Of a stretch of 64,000 nt of DNA, positions 22,086 through 31,188 are shown one piece after another. The position numbers and the translations under genes are program-made. The notes under the pieces are model-generated. The model was not told where the DNA came from and ran no database searches. It saw only the letters and a program-made list of their open reading frames with translations. The DNA comes from Ilyonectria destructans. Lineage: Eukaryota > Ascomycota > Sordariomycetes > Hypocreales > Nectriaceae. Where the stretch lies: positions 278,493 to 342,492 of the forward strand of contig JAHEWK010000036.1 of the NCBI GenBank assembly GCA_020740775.1. The letters are read 5' to 3'. Position 1 is the stretch's first letter. Each line of letters begins with the position of its first letter.

Positions 22086-24239
22086 CTCAGTGCCCCTGAG
22101 CTGTGGAACGATTTCTCATCCCTGGCGCGCACGAGCCAAGTACGTCTTGCGGCACAGCCGCAAGGATATGGGCCCTGGCCCGTGACATCCAGAGCCCTGG
22201 AGGGGTTGAGCCTGCTATCTTTATGCTAGAAGAGGCTATATCTGGGGGAAATAAGAGCAGATTCAAAGGTCTATCCACTCTAGACCTTATGAATGCTTTT
22301 AACAACCTTGATAGGGCTAGTATAGCAGCCGCTACTGCTAGCTACGCCCCAACCTTCTACAGGGCTGCTAGATGGGCTTATAACAGCCCATCTATTCTAG
22401 TCACCTCTAAAGGCTACACTCTAGCCTCTGCACAAGGGGTCAGACAAGGAGACCCCCTAGGACCCTTCCTCTTTTCCCTAGGAATCCGACCTACTCTAGA
22501 AGCTCTCATCCAAAGGCTCCCACATGCAATCATTATAGCCTATTTGGATGATATCTTCATTCTCAGCAAAAAATCCCCTAGCAGCTCCAGCAGCCTAGCA
22601 GCAGCTAGAGAGACCTTTCAAGACTCCCCTCTTACCCTAAATACTAGGAAGAGTAAGGAAGCCAGTCTGGATGACCTCAGACAGTCAGGCCTAGCTACTC
22701 TAGGGACCCTAATAGGGCCTAGAGAAGCTAGAAAGGAGTTTCTAGCTAGGAAAATCAACCTGCTGGAGGAAACCCTCAAGGAACTGCAGAAGCTCCCCAA
22801 GCAACAAGCTCTGCTCTTGCTAAGAGGCAGCATCCATCTCCTGCTACGACACCTCCTCAGACAGCTAGACCCAGAGGGCTTAGCTGAGCTGTGGGGAAGA
22901 GCAGACAGAGCTATCCGCCTAGCTCTCCAACACCTAGCAACCAGACGCCAGGGAGACTCTCTTCCTAACCTAGACCCCAATCTTATAGCCATCCCAGCTA
23001 GAGAAGGGGGACTAGGAATCCCTATCCACCAGGATATAGCAGAGGAAATCTTTCTAGCAGCTAAAGCAGCTGCTAAGGAACAAATCCAAAAGATCAATCC
23101 TGCTTTTTCCTACACCCCAGCTGCTATATCTGCTGCAACTATAGCTCCAGCTGCCCCTGCTACAGCCCAAGAAGTCCTAGCTAGTAATACAGCAAAGAGA
23201 CTTCAAGAGCTAAGCAACCTAGCCCCTAGCTTCCAGAGAACCTTTCAGGAAAACAGAAGCTATCTAGGGCGGAAATGGCTACAGATCCTGCCAACCAAGA
23301 AACCCCACACCTTGCCGGATCCTATAGCTGTTGAAGCTCTAAGAAACAGACTGCTGCTTCCAACCAGGCCCCCTAATAGCTCTTGCAATCACTGCGGAAG
23401 CCCTACAGATATCAACCATGAAGATACCTGTAAAGGAGCGGCCAGAAGATGGATTCAACGCCATGAACAGATCAAATATGCCTTTAAAAATGCCCTCTCT
23501 TGCATTTCTGATCTGGAATTGGAGCTGGAACCTGTTGAATTGGTGGCATGTTGGAACACCAGGGCTCCAGGGAGTCACATGAGAAACAGGAGATTGTCAG
23601 GCGATTCGGAAGGGGCTCGCCGAGCCTTCGGCCGGCTGGCCCGTATTAGGAAGAAAAGGAAAGCAAGACCTCCCTGATAAAAAGGGGGGGAGCGACAGTG
23701 AACAGATACACAATACACACACATGTTCAAGGTCATCATTTGGTCATACCAGCAATTCGACAGAACCAGCTATTGACCCCCTAGCTAGCCTCAGAGCTGA
23801 TTTTTCTATCCTTCTGGGTGGCTGCCGTACCTACTACGATATCCAAGTAGTAGCTATAAATGCAGAATCAGCTAAGGAGACAGCTCAGGAGACTCTAGCT
23901 AGAGCAGCAGCGGCAAAGCGGCTAAAATATGCCTCTCTAGGCCCCTATTTTCAGCCCTTGATTTTTTCAGCAGGTGGTTTGCTTGAAAAGGACTCAGCAC
24001 AGGCCTATAAGGCTCTCCAGCACCTAATAGGCCCTGTTGGAGCCTCCCAACTAGACACCACTATAGGCTTGACCCTTAGTAGGACTAGAGCTCAATCTGC
24101 AGCCTCTATTGCAGTCAGACCAGCTAGAGGGCTAGAGACCAGCCAGTTCAGACAGAGATATCAGCAGAGGCCTACTTTTACTAGTAACCTTTCTCCTATT
24201 CAGTCTCAGGAGGCTTCTAGCTCTATAGCTACTAACTAG
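22086..24239 (+). pseudogene. Non-LTR retrotransposon: reverse transcriptase, zinc knuckle and restriction-like endonuclease (5' truncated, broken)
   Basis: The first frame, 22,103-23,677, has SPGGVEPAIFMLEE, LDLMNAFNNLDRASI, QGVRQGDPLGPFLFSLGI and the polymerase box YLDDIFIL. It then has a CNHCG....NHEDTC zinc knuckle. After a stop near 23,677, a second frame to 24,239 continues with LRADFSILLGG, YYDIQVVAIN, KRLKYASLGPYF and PLIFSAGGLLEKDSAQAY. That order (RT, CCHC, PD-(D/E)xK-like nuclease) marks a LINE of the endonuclease type found in CRE/NeSL/R2-related clades rather than an APE-type LINE. The 5' part including the N-terminal RT is absent. The break at 23,677 could be a frameshift. Codon use favours CTA and GCT, unlike the neighbouring gypsy genes. 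Confidence 0.75.
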
Positions 24240-24583
24240 ACTTCCTAAGTCTCTTCCTCTTTCTATTTATTCTTTCTTTAACTATTAAGTATCTTTCCTT
24301 TTAGTCTCTTCTACTAACTTCCCCTACTTTTCTTTCTCTTTCTTTTTCCTCTCTATTTCTTACCTCTTTTCTCTCTTTACTACTATTTCCTAGGCTTTTT
24401 CTCCTTACTGGATTTTACTCTTTTTTCTTATTACTCTTTCTGTTTATTTCCTAATCTATTCCTTCTACCTCTCTATTTTCTTATCTCCTTACTGTCTTAA
24501 TTATTAGAGAAGGAATATAGCTATTTAGTTTAGAAAAAGCAACTTAGCACCTTAGCTAGAGGATAGTTAAATATACCTACCCC
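24240..24583 (+). other. Pyrimidine-rich tail after the LINE relic
   Basis: On the plus strand about 250 bp are almost pure C/T with scattered A (TTCCTCTTTCTATTTATTC-type). There are no genes. It may be the LINE 3' UTR. No poly-A tail is seen. Confidence 0.6.
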
Positions 24584-27373
24584 TTACCCTAACCCATGGC
24601 TTGGTAAATGGAGGAATTCATGCCACCGCGAAGATGCCCACTGGTAGAGTTCGAGAAGCTGTGGTTTCAACTTGGTTGGAAACGCCCCGTCCAGGCCATA
24701 TGTTGATGCGCGCTGTAGCGGGCGATGCCCACTCTGCCACGCGAAGACAACGTTCCGGTCTGCTCTTTCGCTCTTATCGTCGAAACGATTGAATGGCTGA
24801 TGCACCTCGCGTACATGTTTCTCAGTTATGCCAATGCACAAATGGCGAAATTGCTGCGAGTTCACAGACTTTCCCCATACCTTCAAGGTTGCAGCTTTGA
24901 GAATTGCAGTCAATCGGCCGGTTTGCCACGGTTTGCTCCCTAGATTTGCATCAAGACGAAAGAGAAGCGGAGACCCTGTGCCTCCTGTATGAAGCCCATC
25001 TCTCCTCTCTCGATGCAGCATGTCGACAAACGGCCGGACGTAGACAAGATATTTATAGAGCAGAAATCCAACCTGGGCCGGCAGAAAGCGTGCTACGATA
25101 AATTCCCTGTTTGTTGATCTCTTTGCCTTGTGGTGGCGCACCACGTACATCATCGACCTGTTGTAGATGTATATACCCCTCGGAACGAACTCTCCGTTGA
25201 CGCAGTACAGACTTAGTAATTCCGAGCACCGCGGTTTTTGGCCACCTGCGCAATCCAGACAGCCTAGAGCGGCGCCACGGAATGCCTCTTCTTTCTTGAA
25301 GTATCGGAAGATCGCGCTCCAGTCCCAGCTGTCGCGTCGGAAGAGCGCATTGCGGCGGGCCTTGCATGCTCTGTCGCACAACTCGAGGTACGCTTTATCG
25401 AGCTTATTTTCAGGGTGCAACACGAATGAAAACCCATTCTCGTGGTTGGCAATATCGTCTTTGATTCGGGCAAAGTCAATAGCCGGGTCCCACCCAAACA
25501 TAAGCTCAGTGCAGAGGCGAGTGGCTTCTTCGATGAAGTGTTCAGGCAGGAGTCGAAACTGGCCCATTGAAATCTCAATTTTGTCTCCAAGAGAGATCTT
25601 TTGGCCATCATCGCTCCAGCGTAGAAGAAAAGGCGGTGTGTCTGATTGAGACATGACGCGACCAAAATTTCGGAGGCTGATCAGCTCTTCAAACGGCGAT
25701 TGCGATCCCATCACCATATACCGCTTGCGTATGGGCTCGAGCCGTTCAAGTTGCTTGATGCGTGGTCGGCGCGTGATGCCCAAAGTAGGGTACGCTCGGA
25801 GCGGGAGGGCCCTTTCAAGGAACAGGAGCCTGAGAACATAGATCAGACCAGAGAGGTGCGGTGTGTATGACCTGGCTGGGAGGAAAGCTTTTGATCGCTG
25901 TGAAAATCCCAGGATGCCGCTGAAGTAGATCAACACCGTAGAGCTTGGTTGGCCATCTATCAGAGGTTCTGTGGCTAGCGCCAAACTTAGGCCAAGAAGG
26001 AGCTCAAGTAGCTCATCGGGCGATCCTTCAATAACAGTATCCTCGCCTTGATTAGCAGCAATAAGGTCCTCTTCGTCCTCTTCAGTCAGAAATTCTTCAT
26101 CGCCGTCTTCTTCTTGGTCATCTTCTTCAACATCGTCGTCATCGTCATCATCGTCCTCGTCATCGCCGCCATCCTCACTACAGTTCACGTCATCGCCGAT
26201 AACGTATTCATGTTGAGGATAAGGTAGTGTCTTGTGTAAGCCATCGGATCCGAACACAACCCAGGATTCATGGTTCCATATCCTTTCCAGAAAGCGCAGT
26301 TGCTTCCTGTTCAATTTAATACCCGCCACACTTTCTCGAATGCTCCGAGACATTCGGTATGCTCGGAATTCCAAGGCGATACATCGTTTGAATAACAAAC
26401 GATACTTTCTTGTAGTCGAGAGATTTCGGACGAGTGTGAAAGGCTTAGGGTAGGTCGACAAGGCCCGATTGCTTCTGAGCCAACAAAGGATGCTGCGACT
26501 CGTCTTGCGCGCTGTCTCCTCGCATCGATCCAGCATCGTGTCGACCATGTTGAGGATCGCGGCGATTTTCCACTCGTCGTCCGCTGGACTCAGGAGATCT
26601 CCACCAAGGCCACAGACACTGCGTCGGCCGAGAATGTGAGCCTGGCCTTGGGATTGAGATGGCATCTCAATAAGAGCCGCGAGTACCTCACGGCGGTCGC
26701 TGTCCTTGTACGTCTCATCCCAGCCAGTCCTTTCTATCCAGGGCCGCTGCTCCGCAAACGTCAGTGCTGTTGAAATTGGACCTGCTTGTTCTAGAGACAT
26801 ATCGCTAGACCCTTGGTCTCGGTTGTGTTCCCGTTCAAGGACAGATCGTAGGTGGTCTTGAATATCTTGGCTGTCGACTGGTCGGATCAGGCTTCCATGT
26901 CGTTCGATGATCCAATACTCTCGATTGGGCCCAGTCGCCCATGTCTGCAGAAAGACATACTCGAATAGCTCGTCAATATCGCGACGACCTTGGGCCGTTA
27001 CGTAGTTCGGGCATTGACTACTCAAAGGGTCGGAGAAATGGCGTCTCATAGACTGAAGACTGATCGTTCGGAAGCCACACTTGCTGCAAGCGAAACCGTC
27101 ATAAACCCGCAGTAGGTCGTGTTCAGGAGAGCCGTCTGCGCGGGGAGTGGCCTTGTCGGGATCGCGGAGACTAGGCTGGGGTAGGGTTTTGAGGAATCGT
27201 GTCAGTCCCTTCCTTGCTTCTTCTGGGATGTTGTGTTTGTCCCGGAGGTGCGTCGTAACCCGTGAACCCTTTACGCACAGAGCATATTCGCATTCGTCTC
27301 GGAAGCAGATCAAGACTTGTGCCTCCTGGTCGACAAATAAACCAAGGTTGGTCAAATACTCCGGGTTTCGCAT
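24584..27373 (-). CDS. OrsD-like zinc-finger protein with tyrosine-recombinase-like C-terminus (929 aa)
   Basis: One intact frame from the ATG at 27,373. The N-terminus has an OrsD-type (DUF3505) pair of C2H2-like fingers: CFRDECEYALCVKGSRVTTH.RDKH and CSKCGFRTISLQSMRRHFSD. The middle is long and helical, with an extreme acidic run of D and E (encoded around 26,070-26,180). Towards the C-terminus come HHKAKRSTNREFIVARFLPA and YKYLVYVRPF, then FRHLCIGITEKH (R843, H844), AWQSGHR (H883) and ASTYGLDGAFP (Y892). The order R-H ... GH ... Y is that of boxes II and III of tyrosine recombinases. I recall similar C-terminal blocks preceding RecQ helicases in subtelomeric fungal genes; no helicase follows here. 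The OrsD call is fairly secure; the recombinase reading is inference. Confidence 0.65.
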   Translation of the reverse strand: MRNPEYLTNLGLFVDQEAQVLICFRDECEYALCVKGSRVTTHLRDKHNIPEEARKGLTRFLKTLPQPSLRDPDKATPRADGSPEHDLLRVYDGFACSKCGFRTISLQSMRRHFSDPLSSQCPNYVTAQGRRDIDELFEYVFLQTWATGPNREYWIIERHGSLIRPVDSQDIQDHLRSVLEREHNRDQGSSDMSLEQAGPISTALTFAEQRPWIERTGWDETYKDSDRREVLAALIEMPSQSQGQAHILGRRSVCGLGGDLLSPADDEWKIAAILNMVDTMLDRCEETARKTSRSILCWLRSNRALSTYPKPFTLVRNLSTTRKYRLLFKRCIALEFRAYRMSRSIRESVAGIKLNRKQLRFLERIWNHESWVVFGSDGLHKTLPYPQHEYVIGDDVNCSEDGGDDEDDDDDDDDVEEDDQEEDGDEEFLTEEDEEDLIAANQGEDTVIEGSPDELLELLLGLSLALATEPLIDGQPSSTVLIYFSGILGFSQRSKAFLPARSYTPHLSGLIYVLRLLFLERALPLRAYPTLGITRRPRIKQLERLEPIRKRYMVMGSQSPFEELISLRNFGRVMSQSDTPPFLLRWSDDGQKISLGDKIEISMGQFRLLPEHFIEEATRLCTELMFGWDPAIDFARIKDDIANHENGFSFVLHPENKLDKAYLELCDRACKARRNALFRRDSWDWSAIFRYFKKEEAFRGAALGCLDCAGGQKPRCSELLSLYCVNGEFVPRGIYIYNRSMMYVVRHHKAKRSTNREFIVARFLPAQVGFLLYKYLVYVRPFVDMLHRERRDGLHTGGTGSPLLFRLDANLGSKPWQTGRLTAILKAATLKVWGKSVNSQQFRHLCIGITEKHVREVHQPFNRFDDKSERADRNVVFAWQSGHRPLQRASTYGLDGAFPTKLKPQLLELYQWASSRWHEFLHLPSHGLG

Positions 27374-27707
27374 TTTGACTGGCTATTGGGATTGAGGATG
27401 ATTGTAGTCTTATGTCTGATTGATCAAGATCGGGATATGGTGATGTATAGCTGCATTCAATAAAAAAGGAATGAAGATCTAGTTAGTAAATACCTGGCTC
27501 TGCTCCGGGTACCGAATTGGGGTACCTTAAGTACCTCTGCCTGCTGTGAATAATTTTCCCCCTTACCAGGGTCTATCAACCTGTTATGTTTGGTGCACTA
27601 TCATCAGAGGAAAAATGTAGGGATTGTAGCATGGTAGTAGCAGAAAAAGCAAGACGACGCACTATAGCGTCGACAATACAATACAATAATGTGATGATGG
27701 CTTGAGG

Positions 27708-28355
27708 CTAGCCATTAGAAGACCCTGTCGAGTGCACAGACAAAAGTCCTGTAATTAAACGCAATAAATATGGGTATAGAGCGGACTTCCTGCGTGCACG
27801 GACGAAAAGGGTGTATTTTGACGAAATACTAAGGGATGTGACAGCGTGCACGGGCCAGTTTGTGTGTATTTTGTCAAAATACAGCGCACCCTTAGTACAG
27901 TAGGGGCCTTTGTGGAAGAACTGCTGGTACAAGACTCCACTTCTGCACGGCATATTTTCCTGTTCTTCTCTGGCCTGGCTTGCGGATCGCCGGCCTCCCT
28001 TGCGTTCTTGTCTCAATCCGTGCTCTTTCTTGAAATGTTCCCATATTCTCCGTAACGTAGACCCAACGTACGGACAACCTTCCACAAGCGTACAGCGTAA
28101 CCCGCCTGTGAAAACGTCGCCCAACCCTTCGAATGGCATACTATCATCGGGTGGAATAGCCAGATCACAAAGCTGCTTGTAATCTGGGATGACGCCGAGG
28201 GAAGATGCCCACTGCTCAGCGTGTTTGATCTCATTCTTTGTGAGCTGATGAGGGATGGCTCGAAGGTGGGGTGCAATCTTACAACCAACAAGACGTATGG
28301 CACAGGAGCGACACCGAAGAAGTTGGAAGTCAGGTAGGAATGTAAAATACTCCAT
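27708..28355 (-). pseudogene. OrsD-like N-terminal zinc-finger fragment (215 aa)
   Basis: The frame starts MEYFTFLPDFQLLRC. It shows the OrsD/DUF3505 N-terminal arrangement: a first finger CRSCAIRLVGCKIAPHLRAI followed by H, then a proline-rich IPPDDSMPFEGLGDVFTGG and a second finger C-x5-C-x12-H-x4-H (CTLVEGCPYVGSTLRRIWEH). About residue 150 there is SGVLYQQFFHKGPYCTKGAL, matching the PVQCQRFF-type segment of longer relatives. The remaining several hundred residues are missing, so this is a truncated copy. It lies on the same strand as the longer OrsD-like gene, 335 bp upstream of its ATG. Confidence 0.6.
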
Positions 28356-29250
28356 TGTGTACAGCGCTGTTGGTTCATACAGATATAATAAGAGTGCAAA
28401 GTTGCAGCGCGCATCAGTATGTTCTGGGGGCCGCCTTTTCTACTGCCTTAGTCTGTACTTGCTTCTTTCCAGCCGCTTCGTATCTGTATCTCTGTAATAA
28501 GTTGTTAAGCCTTCACCCAGGGTAACGGTTGTGTGATTCGCTCTCAGTAGGAAGTGTACGCCTCGATCTCGAACTAATTGTCGACACCCTATAATAATAA
28601 TTGTCGGTCCCCCCTGTTAGTGACTATGGACCCACTTCTGCCCAGGATTGTGCTTGGGTCTCAGACTCGCTCGTCGGTCTGAGCATAGAGGCCTCTGATA
28701 CTGAACCTGTAATATCCCTATTGACACTGGTATTAATTCTACAGTAATTCTACAGTAATTCTACAGTAATTCTACAGTAATTCTATAGTATATATACATT
28801 ATAATTACACATTATCCAGACCCTTACAACCCTCAGCTATTTACACAATTTACTTATCTACATTTAATTATACTATAACCACAGACAACCCGGAGCATAC
28901 TTGCTTTTGTGCAGCGGAGTCAGCCAACCACCTCATTCGTCCGCAATAGCAAGCCTCCCCTGTCAATAGAGGAACATCAAGAATCAGAGCCAAGGACGAA
29001 GATCCACATTATTACCACAATACGAACAGTATGATAGACAGACACTATAGATTTAGTATCGCATAATAGCACGTACTCACCTGGCAACTTTTCAGACTTA
29101 CCGGGGCCCTCTAGGGCGAGAAACAGGAATCGTCGGCACCCTACCCCCAAGTTAATCGTCCCTACCCCATGTCCTGCTAGCGTCACTGTGGCTTCACATA
29201 CAAAATTAATCGTCGGTTATAGTGCCGACGCGATCATTGAGTCTTAGGCT
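28356..29250. other. Intergenic AT-rich region with possible small non-autonomous element
   Basis: No gene is seen. It contains the 11-bp tandem repeat listed separately. Degenerate inverted ends suggest an old small transposon at about 28,577-29,232: GTCGACACCCTATA on the left and GTCGGCACTATA on the opposite strand at the right, with CGACGATTAAT-like bases nearby. The match is imperfect and no target duplication was identified. Confidence 0.35.
28735..28789. repeat. 11-bp tandem repeat, five units
   Basis: Five units of AATTCTACAGT; the last unit has one change (AATTCTATAGT). Confidence 0.95.
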
Positions 29251-29967
29251 TCAAAGCTCGGACCACTTAATCCCTGTCAACACCAAGTTTTGAAGTCTGA
29301 AGTCCTTCCAATAAAGCCTAGGAGTGAGTGCAATAGGCGAAGAGCAAAGAGAGAACGAGCCAGGCTCGAGTGCAAACTCAGATTCAATATCGGATAGAAC
29401 TTCTTGCCGGGAATCGTCCGATGAATTAGGATTGGTAGCCAAATCATCATCATCCAAGGTGAGAGCTGAGAACCCGGGGATAGACTCTTGGGGTCTTCCA
29501 TTGAAAGGCAGCGGGCTTGATTCTGAGGTATCTGCTACCACAATGGTTTCTTGTGGCTCCGCCAGCTGCCCGATCCGCGGTGAGGACCTCTCGATGCGTC
29601 CAGGTCTTGCATCATGTCGCGCTCGTCTCGACGATAGCGTTCTGCTGGTAACCGTGGTGGCTTCCGAGACAGCTCTTGTCGCCGGGTGGACGGCGGGCAA
29701 TAAATGCCCATCATGCAGCCTTGGACTCCGACGCCTTGATTGTTCTTCGCATTCTTGGTTGGAGAAGGGTGCTTCAGTAGCCGCAACGGCCTGCGGAGAT
29801 CCTCCAACAGTTTGATCTGTGCTGTCGACCAGCTGGACGAGTTGGTTCGTTAGGCAGTCTTCACGGTGTTGAGCCTGGTTTGCTGTACGAGCTTGTAGGC
29901 GGCGAGCTTGTGCCCATTCCCGCTTGCGTCTCTTTCGTTCCTCGGCAGAAACGGGGGCAGGAGGCAT
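29251..29967 (-). CDS. Small basic-region protein, probable transposon-derived, function unknown
   Basis: 238 aa from the ATG at 29,967 (MPPAPVSAEERKRRKREWAQ). The N-terminus is a dense basic, bZIP-like stretch (ERKRRKREWAQARRLQARTA) without a clear leucine zipper. The rest is low-complexity, S-, P-, E- and R-rich, ending in an acidic segment (SDIESEFALEPGS). The basic module is reminiscent of the basic ends of the 1299-aa family at 12,799-16,698, and this may be the detached N-terminus of such a protein. I know no functional family for it. Confidence 0.4.
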   Translation of the reverse strand: MPPAPVSAEERKRRKREWAQARRLQARTANQAQHREDCLTNQLVQLVDSTDQTVGGSPQAVAATEAPFSNQECEEQSRRRSPRLHDGHLLPAVHPATRAVSEATTVTSRTLSSRRARHDARPGRIERSSPRIGQLAEPQETIVVADTSESSPLPFNGRPQESIPGFSALTLDDDDLATNPNSSDDSRQEVLSDIESEFALEPGSFSLCSSPIALTPRLYWKDFRLQNLVLTGIKWSEL

Positions 29968-31188
29968 TGTGTGTCTGGCAGACTGCAAAGAGAATAGAGA
30001 TAGAGAGAAGGGAATGAAGACGAGTTACGTGGAATTGACGGACTGTTCTCTGCATTCGATTCCAATCATTCATTACATTTAATTGCGATAATCCTTCCTT
30101 GAACCTCAAATAAGCAGGATCAACTGGGAACCGCGGTATGAGGCGTTCGTATTCGCCAGCATTGCTTATCTTTAAGTTTCGAGTGGCTGACAGCCAGTGT
30201 CATCATTGGGCCACAGAAGCGTTGAGGCTTGCCGCAGGGAATCAGGATGCTTAAATAGGAAAAAGTTCGCAAGCCACAGCGGGCAACCAAATAAAGGTGT
30301 TCGGTATTGCGTATTAGGGATGCCTGACGTCGGCATTCTTATCCCAGGAGTGTTCACCCAAAGTTTAGTTCTCGGCACTGGGTAAGTGCTTGCGAGGATC
30401 GGACAATTGGATGCAATCCATCTCCAACTGGCGAGCCGGCCGCAGACAATGGGTTAGCATTCAAGTTTCTGCAGTGCAAAGTACACAATAAGCCCAGGGT
30501 TCGGTCAGCTGGTTAGCTAAAGCCGTGCGGTTTAAAAGATAGACTTAAAGACGGATTATCAATTAGAAATCGAATAACATGATAGTATGATAGTATGGTA
30601 CAGGGTAAGTGCATTTTGACGGCACTCTCTCCTGGCATGACAAGGATATTGTCGACGTCAAGAGTTGATCGGATTGGCTGACGGTGACATGGATACTGTC
30701 GACGTGAAGGCATATGCTGATTGGCTTACATCCGATGGGCTGCCGCTAATACCAGAACTGTCTAGTGAGTGGAGCTGTCAGGGATAGTGTAGACTCCATC
30801 CCCAATTTTTATTGGCTTTGAAATCTGACAAGGATACTGTAGACGCCATGCCTGGCTCGTATTGGCCAACTGCAACCAGGGGTCTAACGTCGCTGACCAG
30901 GGATTGCCGATGGTTTTGGAGCACCATTTGAGACTTGCACCTCGTTTTGCGTCTTTGATCGGGCATAAAAGGTTGACATATAATTGCAAAAAGATATTTC
31001 ATTAAGTTTAAAATACTTTGAGGCTTTCTCTATCGATTGATCTAGTTTTTACGTTGATCAGAGTTGTGCTGGATTTTACGCGTATTTAAATATAAGATTT
31101 CCAATGCTCTCGAAATTTCACCAAGTCTCACACGACACACACCAACCCACGCCGCACTTACACCACTGATCATTGATCTGTGATCGGC
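29968..31188. other. Intergenic region and probable promoter of the HET-domain gene
   Basis: No coding frame is convincing. The right half holds four imperfect direct repeats (30,639-30,870, listed separately). The last 100 bp before 31,189 include TTTAAATATAAG and a run of CACACGACACACACC, which would suit a core promoter and leader. Confidence 0.5.
30639..30870 (+). promoter_or_regulatory. Four imperfect ~45-bp repeats with GTCGAC and CCAAT-type boxes
   Basis: Units start near 30,639, 30,685, 30,776 and 30,826. Each has the form GACAAGGATACTGT(C/A)GAC, about 20 variable bases, then ATTGGCT or ATTGGCC (CCAAT box, inverted). Units 1-2 and 3-4 lie 46-50 bp apart, the pairs about 95 bp apart. 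They sit 320-550 bp upstream of the HET-domain gene start. Confidence 0.6.

Noticed and set aside
28735..28789. CRISPR-like array (11-bp repeats)
   Set aside because: The units are contiguous without spacers and the host is eukaryotic; it is a minisatellite.
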